Assembly (NCBI RefSeq): GCF_024758505.1
Contig: NZ_CP077970.1
Location: 6,262,001 to 6,326,000, forward strand
Origin: Bradyrhizobium arachidis
GTDB taxonomy: Bacteria > Pseudomonadota > Alphaproteobacteria > Rhizobiales > Xanthobacteraceae
Direction of reading: 5' to 3'
DNA length: 64,000 nucleotides
Position 1 is the first letter of the stretch. The number at the start of each line of letters is the position of its first letter. The position numbers were made by a program, and so were the translations under genes. The notes under the pieces are model-generated. The model was not told where the DNA came from, searched no databases, and worked only from the letters and a program-made list of their open reading frames with translations. Below are positions 52,033 through 61,180 of the stretch, in pieces.

Positions 52033-53433
52033 TCACTTCACCTCCGCGAGCGCGGCAAGGATGCGCGCCCAAGAGCGAATGCCCTTCTGGAAACTCTTGA
52101 GGTCGTACTTCTCGTTCGGTGAGTGGATGTTGTCGTCGTCGAGCCCGAAGCCGACCAGCAGCGAGTCCAGCCCCAGCGTGCGCTTGAAGTCGGCGACGAT
52201 CGGGATCGAGGCGCCTGACCCCATCAGCACGGTCTCCTTGCCCCACTCCTCGGTCAGCGCCTTCTTGGCGGCCGCGAGCGGCTTCATGTTCCAGTCGAGC
52301 GCGATCGCGGGCGCCGCCGAATGATCGCCGAACTCGACCGAGCAGTCGGCCGGGATCCGCGCCGAGACATAGTCGCGGAAAGCCTTGCGGATCTTCAGGG
52401 GATCCTGCCCCTCGACGAGGCGGAACGAGACCTTGGCTGAAGCGATCGACGGGATCACCGTCTTGGAGCCTTCGCCGATATAGCCGCCCCAGATGCCGTT
52501 GACGTCGCAGGTCGGACGCGAGGAGGCCTGCTCGATCAGGAGCCGCCCCTTCTCGCCCGCCGGGATCGACAGCCCGATCGGCTTGAGGAAAAAGTCCGGC
52601 GTCAGATTGAGCTTCTTCCACTGCTCCAGAATGTCCGGCGGCAGGTCCTTCACGCCGTCATAGAAGCCGGGAATGGTGATGCGGTTGTCATCGTCGAACA
52701 GGCCGCCGAGAATCTTGGTCAGCACCCGGATCGGGTTCATCGCGGCGCCGCCGAACACGCCGGAATGCAGGTCGCGGTTGGCAGCGGTGATCTTCACCTC
52801 TTCATAGAGCAGGCCGCGCAGCGACGTCGTGATCGCCGGCGTGTTACGGTCCCACATGCCGGTGTCGCAGACCAGCACGTAGTCGGCCTTGAACTCGTCC
52901 TTGTTGGCCTCGATGAACGGCACGAAATTTTTGGAGCCGACCTCCTCCTCGCCTTCGATCAGGAAGGTGATGTCGATCGGCAGCGCCCCCGTCACGCTCT
53001 TCCAGGCGCGGCAGGCCTCGACGAAGGTCATGACCTGGCCCTTGTCGTCCTCTGCGCCGCGCGCGACGATGATCTTGCGGCCGTCGGCATGATCGGTGAC
53101 GACGGGCTCGAACGGCGGACGATGCCAGAGATTGAGCGGGTCGACCGGCTGGACGTCATAATGGCCGTAGAACAGCACATGCGGCCTTCCGTTGCCCTTG
53201 GCGCCGGTCTTGCCGACGACGGCGGGATGACCGGCGGTTGGCCTCACCTCCGTGGCGACGCCGAGGCTTGCGATATCGCGGGCGAGATGCTCGGCCGCCG
53301 CCTTGCAATCCGCCGCGAAGGCCGGGTCTGCCGAGATCGACTTGATCCGCAACAACGCGAACAGGCGCTCCAGGCTGTTGTCGAAATCCTTATCGATATG
53401 GTCGAGCACGGACTGAAGCTGCGCGTTGGACAT
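52033..53433 (-). CDS. M20-family dipeptidase/metallopeptidase
   Basis: A 466-residue zinc peptidase. Metal and catalytic residues lie in YGHYDVQP, GAEDDKGQ, EGEEEVGS and a late His (DDDNIHSPNEKYD). The lid/dimerisation domain contains NRDLHSGVFGGAAMNP. The layout is that of M20 dipeptidases/carnosinase-like enzymes (M20 beta-Ala-dipeptidase group). It has no signal peptide and is cytoplasmic. AGGAAGA supports the chosen ATG. Upstream on the same strand are two membrane glycosyltransferase genes, unrelated in function. Confidence 0.92.
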   Translation of the reverse strand: MSNAQLQSVLDHIDKDFDNSLERLFALLRIKSISADPAFAADCKAAAEHLARDIASLGVATEVRPTAGHPAVVGKTGAKGNGRPHVLFYGHYDVQPVDPLNLWHRPPFEPVVTDHADGRKIIVARGAEDDKGQVMTFVEACRAWKSVTGALPIDITFLIEGEEEVGSKNFVPFIEANKDEFKADYVLVCDTGMWDRNTPAITTSLRGLLYEEVKITAANRDLHSGVFGGAAMNPIRVLTKILGGLFDDDNRITIPGFYDGVKDLPPDILEQWKKLNLTPDFFLKPIGLSIPAGEKGRLLIEQASSRPTCDVNGIWGGYIGEGSKTVIPSIASAKVSFRLVEGQDPLKIRKAFRDYVSARIPADCSVEFGDHSAAPAIALDWNMKPLAAAKKALTEEWGKETVLMGSGASIPIVADFKRTLGLDSLLVGFGLDDDNIHSPNEKYDLKSFQKGIRSWARILAALAEVK

Positions 53434-53456
53434 CGTGGTCTTCCTGACGTGGTTTT

Positions 53457-54761
53457 CTAAGTCGCCGGTTTTAGCCCCACTGCTGCGGGCGAGCCAGACC
53501 CGGTTGGTGGATGCCTGATGTGCCAGACCAGCGCACCGGCGAGCACCGCGGTGGCCGCGAGATTGTTGCCCCAGGCCTGGAGAACCAGCGGAAACCACGG
53601 CAGGGCCAGCAACCCCAGGGCACCGGCAGCGCCGAGCGCGATCCAGGTTCCCATGCGCACCGCCGGGCGTTCGTCATAGGCGGCCCGGTGAACCAGGACC
53701 GCAATCGGAAAGAACAGCCAGATGAAATAATACTGGCGCGCGAGCGGTGTCGCGACCGTCATGAGACAGAACAGGATGCCCAGTTCCTCGGCATCCGACC
53801 GCGGTGTTCGTCGCTTCTCGCCCGGCATCACCGCGAGGAATCCGAGACCCAGCGCCGCCGACACCACAAGCACGATCCAGTTCGCCGTTTTGAAATCGAC
53901 GTCGATCACATTCATCGTGCGCGGCGGCTTGTTGGGGTCCTCCTGATTGTAGTTGACGGGGCGCACCAGCCGGTGCGTCACGGCGATGAGCGACTGATTG
54001 ATCCACGACCAGTTCTGCTCGCCGCGCTGGCCAAAACCCTGCTCCGACGTCGAGCCGATCATGCCCTGGTACCAGGTCTTGAGCTCGGCGGCGTTGCGCT
54101 CGAAACCGCGAATGGGTGCGGGCAGCACGAACAGGAAGATGCCGATGAAGATCATCATTCCGGCAAACGCCTTCCACTGCCGCCGCCAAAGCAGATAGGG
54201 AAACACGGCGATGGGGAATGCCTTGATCGCGGCCGCAAGCGCGAACATCGCGCCGGCGATCCAGGGCCGCTCATGCGCAAGCATCCAGAAGCCGTACAGC
54301 ACCATCGCGAGCAGCACGAGGTTCGGCTGCCCGAGATCGAACATATCGAAGACGGAGGCGATGGTGACGAAGCCCGGGATCGCGGCGAGCCACGGCCCAG
54401 GCGTGCGTCCGATTCCGGTCATGGCGTTCGAGAGCTGCGCGGTCATCCACCAGGACGCGACGTTGAGCAGCGACAGGCACGCGTAGAGCACGACCTTGCC
54501 GAACCAGGCCGGCGGCGCCAGCAACACCGCCGGCAACGGCGGATAGATGAAATCGAGCGTGTCCCGCGTCATCCGCTCATAGAGCGGTCCGCCCTCGATC
54601 ACCTGACGGCCCGCCCAGTACCAGAGCGCATAGTCCTTGGTCTTGCCGTTACCGAAGATCTCCGGCACGAGCACGTCGGCGACCAGCAGCACGCTCGCAA
54701 ACAGGAACAGAAGGTCCGTCGGCCGTCGCAGGGAGGGCCATCGCAGCACGGGATCTTGCAT
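53457..54761 (-). CDS. Membrane glycosyltransferase, GT87 (DUF2029) family
   Basis: A 434-residue membrane protein with about ten helices. Features of DUF2029/GT87 mannosyltransferases are DYALWYWAGRQVIEGGPLYE in the first loop, then FIYPPLPAVLLAP and AAAIKAFPIAVFPYLLWRRQW. The family transfers sugars from polyprenyl phosphates on the outer side of the membrane. Its ATG overlaps the stop of the upstream transferase gene as TGATG, so translation is coupled. The acceptor is unknown. Confidence 0.85.
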   Translation of the reverse strand: MQDPVLRWPSLRRPTDLLFLFASVLLVADVLVPEIFGNGKTKDYALWYWAGRQVIEGGPLYERMTRDTLDFIYPPLPAVLLAPPAWFGKVVLYACLSLLNVASWWMTAQLSNAMTGIGRTPGPWLAAIPGFVTIASVFDMFDLGQPNLVLLAMVLYGFWMLAHERPWIAGAMFALAAAIKAFPIAVFPYLLWRRQWKAFAGMMIFIGIFLFVLPAPIRGFERNAAELKTWYQGMIGSTSEQGFGQRGEQNWSWINQSLIAVTHRLVRPVNYNQEDPNKPPRTMNVIDVDFKTANWIVLVVSAALGLGFLAVMPGEKRRTPRSDAEELGILFCLMTVATPLARQYYFIWLFFPIAVLVHRAAYDERPAVRMGTWIALGAAGALGLLALPWFPLVLQAWGNNLAATAVLAGALVWHIRHPPTGSGSPAAVGLKPAT

Positions 54762-56380
54762 CAAAGGGGGCCTTGTTTCGAAGGCCGTCCGGTATCAGCA
54801 ACCAAATCCGCCTGCAAACCCGCCTGGATCGCATTGCTGTGACCGGCCGCCGCGTTCGGCCTGATCTCCACCACCATCAGCGGCGGTTTGCCGCTGAGCC
54901 TGGCGTGGCTGACGATCCTGAGCGCCGGATTCGCGGCCGCCAGTGCCGCCATTTCCGCCGGCGAGATGATCGCCAAGGCAGGCGCTTTCAGCCTCGCCAA
55001 TTCGGGCGCGGGCAGCCTGCGCAGCGGCGCCGGCACATAGGCGAGCACATTCGCGCTGGCCGTCATCTCGGCGGCATAGATGGTGCCCGGCATCGTCGCC
55101 CTCACACCAGCGATGATCTGCGCGTCGATTCTGGACTGGCGAAAAATATCCGGCGCAGCCGGGATGACGATCCAGCCGAACACGATGAGCGCCGTCGAGA
55201 GTCCGATCACCACGGTGTTGGCGACGGCGATCAGCCAGTGACGGCTGAACCACCAGCGCTCGAACAGGATGCCGCCGATGACAGCAAGTCCGAGATTGCC
55301 CGGCATCGCATAACGCGTCGCAACGCCGCCGGGCCAGACCAGAAGGACGAGCCCACCGAGCGTGGCGTAAAGGATTGCGGCCAGCATGAGGTCGCGATCC
55401 CCTGGCAGTTCATTTCGTCGCATCGCAATGATGGCAGGGATCAGCAGCACCGAGCCCGGCGCCCACTCCATGATCATGCTGAGCGCAAAGTCGAGATGGT
55501 CCCGCAGCCATTGCGACGCCGTCATACCCTCGGCCAGCCGCGAATGATGCAGCCAGCCCTCGACGTCGCCGGGGATCATGACCATCCAGTACCAGGCCGC
55601 AGCCGGCAGCACCGCGATGGCGTTGGCGAGGACGAACCCGGCAACGTCACCCCAGCGTCGCTTGATCAGGATATAGGCGCCGACACCGAGTCCGAAGAAG
55701 GCCAGCGGCTGCGGCCCCTTGGTGAGCCCCGACAACGCAAGCAGGATGCCGATGCATATCCAGCGCGGCAGCGAGACGTTCCCCCGGATGACGCCGCGCC
55801 ACCACAGGAAGAAGCCGCCGAACATCAGCACCGACAGCGTGACGTCAGGCTCAGCCGTGACGAACTTTTGCGCCACCATCGGACAGGCGAACCAGCACAG
55901 CGCGCCGAAAACGGCGGGCGCCCTGCGGGTATGCGGCAGCACCAGATGATAGACCATCAAGCCGCCGGCGAGCAGGAACAGAAGATGCGGCAACCGCGCC
56001 GACCAGACGCCGACGCCGCCCGTCACGCTGCCGAACGCGGCCGCGATCCATGACAGCAGCACCGGCCGCTCGACGAAACGGAGGCCGTAAAGATGTGGCG
56101 CGCGCCACTGGCCGTCCTCGAGCGCACCGCGGGCCAGGCCGATGACGGTGCCCTCTTCGTAATGCGTGCCGCGGAGCGAAGCGGCCGGAAACGCCATCAG
56201 GGCCCAGAGCAGGACGACCCAGACCCAGCCCGGAATTTCGGCCTCGCGCACGCGCTCGACCTGGCGGAGAAACCAGGTCCACACGATCTGCGTGACGGCC
56301 GTTGAATCGATTGCCTGCGACACGAGTCCCTCAGTCCGCACCAAAGCGCGATAGGTCGCATCAATGGCTGGCACAGACAA
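54761..56380 (-). CDS. ArnT/PMT-like membrane glycosyltransferase
   Basis: A 539-residue membrane protein with about 11-12 helices. The first periplasmic loop carries the GT-C acidic motif (RGTHYEEGTVIGLARGAL), followed by RFVERPVLLSW and FVTAEPDVTLSVLMFGGFFLW, the pattern of ArnT/GT83-like transferases. A soluble C-terminal domain (about 420-539) follows. It is upstream of, and translationally coupled to, the GT87 protein, so the two may add successive sugars to one lipid-linked or surface acceptor. Confidence 0.85.
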   Translation of the reverse strand: MSVPAIDATYRALVRTEGLVSQAIDSTAVTQIVWTWFLRQVERVREAEIPGWVWVVLLWALMAFPAASLRGTHYEEGTVIGLARGALEDGQWRAPHLYGLRFVERPVLLSWIAAAFGSVTGGVGVWSARLPHLLFLLAGGLMVYHLVLPHTRRAPAVFGALCWFACPMVAQKFVTAEPDVTLSVLMFGGFFLWWRGVIRGNVSLPRWICIGILLALSGLTKGPQPLAFFGLGVGAYILIKRRWGDVAGFVLANAIAVLPAAAWYWMVMIPGDVEGWLHHSRLAEGMTASQWLRDHLDFALSMIMEWAPGSVLLIPAIIAMRRNELPGDRDLMLAAILYATLGGLVLLVWPGGVATRYAMPGNLGLAVIGGILFERWWFSRHWLIAVANTVVIGLSTALIVFGWIVIPAAPDIFRQSRIDAQIIAGVRATMPGTIYAAEMTASANVLAYVPAPLRRLPAPELARLKAPALAIISPAEMAALAAANPALRIVSHARLSGKPPLMVVEIRPNAAAGHSNAIQAGLQADLVADTGRPSKQGPL

Positions 56381-56410
56381 GCGGTCGCGGGCCGTATTTC
56401 AACGCCCGTC

Positions 56411-58027
56411 TCAGCGCCGCAACAGCCCGCCGAGCGCACCGCGGACCAGGGTTCGGCCGATCGAGCCGCCGAGCTGACCGCCGACCGACTTGCCGATATT
56501 GGCCGCCATCCCGCCGATCACCTGGTTGGTGACCGATCGCGTCACGTCGCGCGCGATGACCTGGCCGGTCGACAGGCGGCCACGCTTGACGTTGGTGCCG
56601 AAGATGCTGCCGACGATCGAGCCGATCTGGCCGAGAATGCCGCCGCCGGCGGCGCCTGCATCCGCCGTTGCCGCGGTGCCTGCGATGCGCTTCTGGATCA
56701 TCTCATAGGCGGACTCGGCATCGACGGCGGTGTCATATTTGCCCTTCACCGGGCTTGCATCCATGATCGCCTTGCGCTCCTCCGGCGTGATCGCCCCGAT
56801 ACGCCCGGTCGGCGGGCGGATCATCACGCGCTCGACCATGGAGGGCGTGCCATTGCCCTCGAGGAAGGACACCAGCGCTTCGCCCTTGCCGAGCTCCGTG
56901 ATCACCTTGGCGGTGTCGAGCTTCGGATTGGGCCGGAAGGTCTGCGCGGCCGCGGCGACCGCCTTTTGATCGCGGGGCGTGAAGGCGCGCAGCGCGTGCT
57001 GCACGCGATTGCCCAACTGGCCGAGCACGCGATCCGGCACGTCGATCGGGTTCTGCGTGACGAAGTAGATGCCGACGCCCTTGGAGCGGATCAGGCGCAC
57101 CACCTGCTCGATCTTGTCCATCAGCGCCTTGGGCGCGTCGTTGAACAACAGATGCGCCTCGTCGAAGAAGAACACGAGCTTTGGCTTCGGCAGGTCGCCG
57201 GCCTCGGGCAGCTCCTCGAACAACTCTGACAGCATCCACAGCAGGAATGTCGCGTAAAGCCGTGGACTCTGGAGCAGCTTGTCAGCCACGAGGATGTTGA
57301 CCATGCCGCGGCCGTCACGGTCGGTCTTCATAAAATCTTTCAGCGTCAGCGCCGGCTCACCGAAGAATTTGGTAGCGCCCTGGTTCTCCAGCACCAGGAG
57401 CTGGCGCTGGATCGTTCCCACGGTCGCCTTGGTGACGTTGCCGAAGCCCTGCGCCTCCTTCTTGATATCAGCCAGCGGACCTTCCTCGGCGTCCGCACCC
57501 TTCTTGCCGGCATCCGGCACGATCGCATCCAGCAATGCGCGCAGATCCTTCATGTCGATGAGGGTGAGGCCGTTGTCGTCGGCGACACGGAAGGCGACGT
57601 TGAGGACGCCCTCCTGCACGTCGTTCAAGTCAAGCATCCGCGACAACAGAAGCGGCCCCATCTCCGTGACGGTCGCCCGCACCGGGTGTCCCTGCTCGCC
57701 GAACACGTCCCAAAACACCGTCGAAAACTGATCCGGCTGGAACGCCAGTCCCATATCGGCCGCGCGCTTGACGATGAAATCCTTGGCCTCTCCCACTTGC
57801 GAGATGCCGGAGAGGTCGCCCTTGATGTCGGCTGCGAAGACAGGAACACCGGCGCGCGCAAATCCTTCCGCCATCACCTGCAACGTCACGGTTTTACCGG
57901 TTCCGGTCGCACCGGTCACCAGACCATGGCGGTTGGCGAGCGCGAGCGTGAGCCAGGCAAGCTCATCTCCCTTGCCGACGAAAATCTTGTCGTCCGTATC
58001 GCCGAGCTTGGTGTTGGGTGTCGCCAT
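56411..58027 (-). CDS. HerA-like ATPase, DUF853 (YjgR) family
   Basis: A 538-residue P-loop ATPase. Walker A is GATGTGKT (39-46), Walker B is [11 protein letters not shown] and the sensor-like segment is [11 protein letters not shown]. The C-terminal part is Gly/Ala-rich ([26 protein letters not shown]). This is the DUF853 branch of HerA/FtsK ATPases, widespread and uncharacterised. HerA proteins of defence or repair systems are associated with NurA or SIR2 partners; none is present, so a defence role is not indicated. The ATG giving [10 protein letters not shown] is chosen. Confidence 0.92.
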   Translation of the reverse strand: MATPNTKLGDTDDKIFVGKGDELAWLTLALANRHGLVTGATGTGKTVTLQVMAEGFARAGVPVFAADIKGDLSGISQVGEAKDFIVKRAADMGLAFQPDQFSTVFWDVFGEQGHPVRATVTEMGPLLLSRMLDLNDVQEGVLNVAFRVADDNGLTLIDMKDLRALLDAIVPDAGKKGADAEEGPLADIKKEAQGFGNVTKATVGTIQRQLLVLENQGATKFFGEPALTLKDFMKTDRDGRGMVNILVADKLLQSPRLYATFLLWMLSELFEELPEAGDLPKPKLVFFFDEAHLLFNDAPKALMDKIEQVVRLIRSKGVGIYFVTQNPIDVPDRVLGQLGNRVQHALRAFTPRDQKAVAAAAQTFRPNPKLDTAKVITELGKGEALVSFLEGNGTPSMVERVMIRPPTGRIGAITPEERKAIMDASPVKGKYDTAVDAESAYEMIQKRIAGTAATADAGAAGGGILGQIGSIVGSIFGTNVKRGRLSTGQVIARDVTRSVTNQVIGGMAANIGKSVGGQLGGSIGRTLVRGALGGLLRR

Positions 58028-58366
58028 GACTGTCCGCCCTGTCGTCTGAATCAAGTACTGGTTCCGCAATTTACCGTATGTCGCGAGCCGATTGAAACAG
58101 AACAACGCGTCTCAGACGGCGTTGCACCTGCGACATTGTCGGATGTCAAGTGCATGGCATTCGCCGAAAGTCGGAATGGAAGTGCGCACCGCGGCAAATT
58201 TTCGCGGAAATTCGATCTCCGCTCTTGCATCGGTGCAACACCTTTCTTGCGTTTGAGGATGAATCGCGCCTTAGCGTGCGTTCATCGCTTGAATTTCACA
58301 TCACACAGGCTCAAGATTGTTTTCAGAAGCAATACTCCGGTATCCAACCGGTCGGGGGCAGGCAAT
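58028..58366. other. 339-bp divergent gap between the HerA-like and DUF2267-like genes
   Basis: It contains the promoters of both genes. An 8-bp inverted pair (GTTGCACC near 58123, GGTGCAAC near 58230) is about 100 bp apart and unlikely to matter. I find no coding sequence or RNA gene I can support. Confidence 0.5.
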
Positions 58367-58732
58367 ATGGATGAGCTGATCGGGCGGCTGGCGTCAAACG
58401 CCGGCATCGATAGTGCTGTCGCTGAACAGACCGTCGGCATCATCCTCGGTTTCCTTCGCAATGAAGGACCTTCCGATAGTGTCCAGACCCTGATCGACCA
58501 CATTCCCGGTGCCGAGGCTGCGATTGCGGCGTCGCAAGGCGGCGGCGGCCTATCCCGGCTGATGGGCGGCGGCCTGATGGCCGTCGGTACCCGGCTGATG
58601 GGCCTCGGTCTCGGCATGTCCGACATCCAGAAAATCGCTCGTGAACTTTTCCGCTTCGGTCGCGACAAAATCGGAGCGGATCAGATGGGCAAGATCATCG
58701 CGGGGACGCCGGGCCTCAGCCAATTCGCCTGA
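58367..58732 (+). CDS. DUF2267/DUF2780-like small helical protein
   Basis: A 121-residue protein starting MDELIGRLASNAGID. An N-terminal helical domain (AEQTVGIILGFLRNEGPSDSVQTLIDHIPGAEAAI) is followed by a Gly-rich hinge (GGGGLSRLMGGGLMAVGTRLMG) and a C-terminal helix pair ending KIIAGTPGLSQF. The layout fits DUF2267-like or DUF2780-like families. GGGGGCAGG precedes the ATG. It is 23 bp before the DUF4332 gene. Function unknown. Confidence 0.78.
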   Translation: MDELIGRLASNAGIDSAVAEQTVGIILGFLRNEGPSDSVQTLIDHIPGAEAAIAASQGGGGLSRLMGGGLMAVGTRLMGLGLGMSDIQKIARELFRFGRDKIGADQMGKIIAGTPGLSQFA

Positions 58733-58755
58733 AGCGCGCATTCACATCGGGCATC

Positions 58756-59163
58756 ATGACATACCCCATCTCAGATATTGAGGGCCTGTCGGCCTTCGCT
58801 GCCAGCAAGTTGAAAATGCTGGGCATCCGCACCACCGACGCGCTGCTGGAAGCCGCCGGCACCGTGAAGGGCCGCAAGGCGCTGTCTGCCAAGACCGGAA
58901 TCAGCGAGCAGCAGCTCCTCGAATGGGCCAACGTCTCCGACTACATGCGCATTCCCGGCATGGGTAAGGCCAAAATCGGCCTGGTGCGCGCTGCCGGCGT
59001 CACCACGGTGCGCGAGCTTGCCTACCGCAACCCCGCACGCCTCGCCCAGAACATGCGCGACGTGAACGAGAAGAAGAAGCTCGTCCAGCTGCTGCCGTCG
59101 GAAAAGTCGGTCGGCGACCTCATCGCCAAAGCGCGCAAGCTGCCGCCGAAGATCACGTATTGA
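58756..59163 (+). CDS. DUF4332-domain protein, helix-hairpin-helix
   Basis: A 135-residue protein. It has two helix-hairpin-helix-like units (IEGLSAFAASKLKMLGIRTT, YMRIPGMGKAKIGLVRAAGV) followed by VRELAYRNPARLAQNM, the DUF4332 pattern. Such HhH folds are common in DNA- or protein-binding contexts; the actual role is unknown. It is co-oriented with the preceding gene and followed by a hairpin and an intergenic palindrome. Confidence 0.87.
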   Translation: MTYPISDIEGLSAFAASKLKMLGIRTTDALLEAAGTVKGRKALSAKTGISEQQLLEWANVSDYMRIPGMGKAKIGLVRAAGVTTVRELAYRNPARLAQNMRDVNEKKKLVQLLPSEKSVGDLIAKARKLPPKITY

Positions 59164-59190
59164 TATCCGTTCCGCATCCTGAGGTGCGAG

Positions 59191-59274
59191 AGCAGCGGCG
59201 CGGTTGCGCCGCTGCTTGAGCCTCGAAGGATGAACGGCCAAGATGCAGTAGCGGGGCCGTTCATCCTTCGAGGC
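59191..59274. repeat. Hairpin plus 20-bp-arm palindromic repeat before folP
   Basis: AGCAGCGGCGC (59191-59201) and GCGCCGCTGCT (59206-59216) form a perfect 11-bp stem with a four-base loop. Next to it, 59220-59239 and 59255-59274 are exact 20-bp inverted arms around a 15-base loop, with a CATCCTTCGAGG theme typical of rhizobial intergenic repeats. Either hairpin could also act as a terminator or processing site for the DUF4332 transcript, but no T-run follows. Confidence 0.75.
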
Positions 59275-59388
59275 CTCCGCTACGCTCCGGCACCTCCAGC
59301 GACAACGGCTTCGCCGTTGCGCGGGGATGACGGAGCTGGGGCCCCCTCCCGTCTTGACTCCACCTCCCCGACCGCGCAAAGCGACCGC

Positions 59389-60222
59389 ATGGTTGCCTCG
59401 CCTCACCCCCCTGCCTGGCTGCGGGCGCTGCTGGAGCGGCGCGGTCCGGCCGTGATGGGTGTGCTCAACATCACCCCGGATTCCTTCTCCGACGGCGGGC
59501 AGTTCATCGCGCCCGAACAGGCACTGGTTCGGGCACGGGCGATGATTGCTGATGGCGCCGACATCATCGACATCGGCGCCGAGTCCACGCGGCCCTACAA
59601 GGGCGCCAAGCCCGTCACGGCGGACGAGGAGCTTGCGCGGCTAAAACCCGTGCTGGCGGCCGTGGTGGCGCTCGGTGTGCCGGTCTCGATCGACAGCATG
59701 AAGTCGGAGGTCGTGGCCTGGGCGCTCGACCAGGGAGCTGCCATCGCCAACGACGTCTGGGGCCTGCAGCGCGACGCCGGCATGGCCGCGCTGGTGGCCG
59801 CGCGAAATGTGCCCGTCGTCGTCATGCATAACCGCGACAGCGTCGATCCCGCGCTCGACATCATGCAGGACATGGCCGCCTTCTTTGACCGTTCGCTCGA
59901 CATTGCGGCCAAAGCGGGCATCGCGCGCGACGGCATCGTGCTCGATCCCGGGATCGGCTTCGGCAAGACGCCGGAGCAGAGCATGACCGCGCTGGCGCGG
60001 CTCGACGAACTCGCCGCCTTCGACCTGCCGATCCTGGTCGGCGCCTCGCGCAAGCGCTTCATCGCATCGGTCTCACCGTCCGAGCCGCAAGACCGGCTCG
60101 GCGGCTCGATCGCCGCCCATGTCATTGCCGCGCAACGCGGCGCGCGCATCATCCGGACCCACGACGTCGCCGCGACGCTGCAAGCGCTGCGGGTGACGGA
60201 AGCCATCGAGAGCAAGAGATGA
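59389..60222 (+). CDS. folP: Dihydropteroate synthase
   Basis: A 277-residue DHPS. The signature is VMGVLNITPDSFSDGG, then ADIIDIGAESTRP, pterin-contact segments PVSIDSMKSEV and ANDVWGLQRDAG, DPGIGFGKTPEQ, and a phosphate/pterin site GASRKRF. It condenses p-aminobenzoate with dihydropterin diphosphate in folate synthesis. The start at MVASPHPPAWL is chosen because the longer in-frame extension would run through the intergenic repeat. Its stop overlaps folB by four bases. Confidence 0.95.
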   Translation: MVASPHPPAWLRALLERRGPAVMGVLNITPDSFSDGGQFIAPEQALVRARAMIADGADIIDIGAESTRPYKGAKPVTADEELARLKPVLAAVVALGVPVSIDSMKSEVVAWALDQGAAIANDVWGLQRDAGMAALVAARNVPVVVMHNRDSVDPALDIMQDMAAFFDRSLDIAAKAGIARDGIVLDPGIGFGKTPEQSMTALARLDELAAFDLPILVGASRKRFIASVSPSEPQDRLGGSIAAHVIAAQRGARIIRTHDVAATLQALRVTEAIESKR

Positions 60223-60596
60223 CAGACACGATTTTCATCACCGGCCTGTCGATCCACGCCCGCCATGGCGTGTTGGATCACGAGACCGAAGTGGGCCAGC
60301 GTTTTGTGATCGATCTCGAGCTTTACACAGATTTGTCCGAGTCCTCCCGCACCGATCGCCTGGCCGACACCGTCTCCTATTCCGAGGTGGTGGCGACAAC
60401 GACGGCGGCGTTCAAGAACACCAACTACAAGCTGCTGGAGCGCGCGGCCGGCGCGGTCGCCGATGCCATCCTGTCGCACTTCCCGCGCATCCGTGCCGTC
60501 AAGGTCACCGTGCACAAGCCACATGCACCTATCGCCGCGATCTTCGACGATGTCGGCATCATGCTGACGCGCTCGCGGCATCCAACCCACGGCTAG
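60219..60596 (+). CDS. folB: Dihydroneopterin aldolase
   Basis: A 125-residue FolB. Landmarks are FITGLSIHARHGVLDHETEVGQRF, with the catalytic region HGVLDHE, then DTVSYSEVV and LERAAGAVADAIL, and VKVTVHKPHAPI with the conserved Lys. It cleaves dihydroneopterin to the hydroxymethyl pterin used by FolK. It overlaps folP by ATGA and precedes folK by five bases, so the three are one operon. Confidence 0.95.
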   Translation: MTDTIFITGLSIHARHGVLDHETEVGQRFVIDLELYTDLSESSRTDRLADTVSYSEVVATTTAAFKNTNYKLLERAAGAVADAILSHFPRIRAVKVTVHKPHAPIAAIFDDVGIMLTRSRHPTHG

Positions 60597-60601
60597 CAAT
60601 C

Positions 60602-61093
60602 ATGGCTAGCGCTCTCATCGCACTCGGCGGCAATGTCGGCGATGTCCGAGCAACCTTCAAAAAGGCGACTGCACAGATCTGCGGCATGGCGCAGGCCGCG
60701 CTAGTCGCGCGCTCCTCCGACTATACGACGCCGCCCTGGGGCGATGAGGACCAGGATCCCTTCATCAACGCCTGCATCGAGATCGACACCGCGCTCGATC
60801 CGCATGCGCTCCTGTTCGTGATGCAGAAGGTCGAGCAGAAATTCGGGCGCACCCGCAACAAGGATCGGCAGTGGGGCCCGCGCACGCTGGATCTCGATCT
60901 GATCGCGTATGACGATGTCTCGCTGAAGACGCCGGATCTGACACTGCCCCATCCGCACCTCTTTGAGCGCGCCTTCGTGCTGGTGCCTCTGGCCGAAATC
61001 GCGCCTGATCGCCTGATCGGCGGCCGCAGGGTGCGCGACGGCCTGGCTAGCGTCTCAGCGCAAGGAATTGAGCGGCTGCCTGATACCGGTTAG
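60602..61093 (+). CDS. folK: Hydroxymethyldihydropterin pyrophosphokinase
   Basis: A 163-residue HPPK. The start is ALIALGGNVGDV, followed by SSDYTTPPWGDEDQDPFINACIEI, the GRTRNKDRQWGPRTLDLDLIAYDD signature holding the Mg-binding Asp pair, and LPHPHLFERAFVLVPLAEI. It transfers diphosphate from ATP to hydroxymethyl dihydropterin, giving the FolP substrate. It ends the folPBK operon; 87 bp separate it from the mutase gene. Confidence 0.95.
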   Translation: MASALIALGGNVGDVRATFKKATAQICGMAQAALVARSSDYTTPPWGDEDQDPFINACIEIDTALDPHALLFVMQKVEQKFGRTRNKDRQWGPRTLDLDLIAYDDVSLKTPDLTLPHPHLFERAFVLVPLAEIAPDRLIGGRRVRDGLASVSAQGIERLPDTG

Positions 61094-61180
61094 GCGAAAA
61101 CAACCGTTTGCAGGGACGCCTGCCCGTGGCAATTTCCGGCCAACAACGAGACCGCCGATTTTCAGGGAGCCCCCTGCCGA

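Noticed and set aside
49148..56053. Several 400-570-codon frames opposite the glycosyltransferase genes
   Set aside because: They are His/Arg/Gln-rich antisense frames mirroring real membrane-protein codons, with no ribosome-binding sites or domains.
56411..58027. HerA-like ATPase as part of an antiphage defence island
   Set aside because: It belongs to the DUF853/YjgR branch and has no NurA, SIR2 or other defence partner beside it.
59230..59388. 53-codon N-terminal extension of folP
   Set aside because: It runs through the intergenic palindrome and has no DHPS-like sequence.
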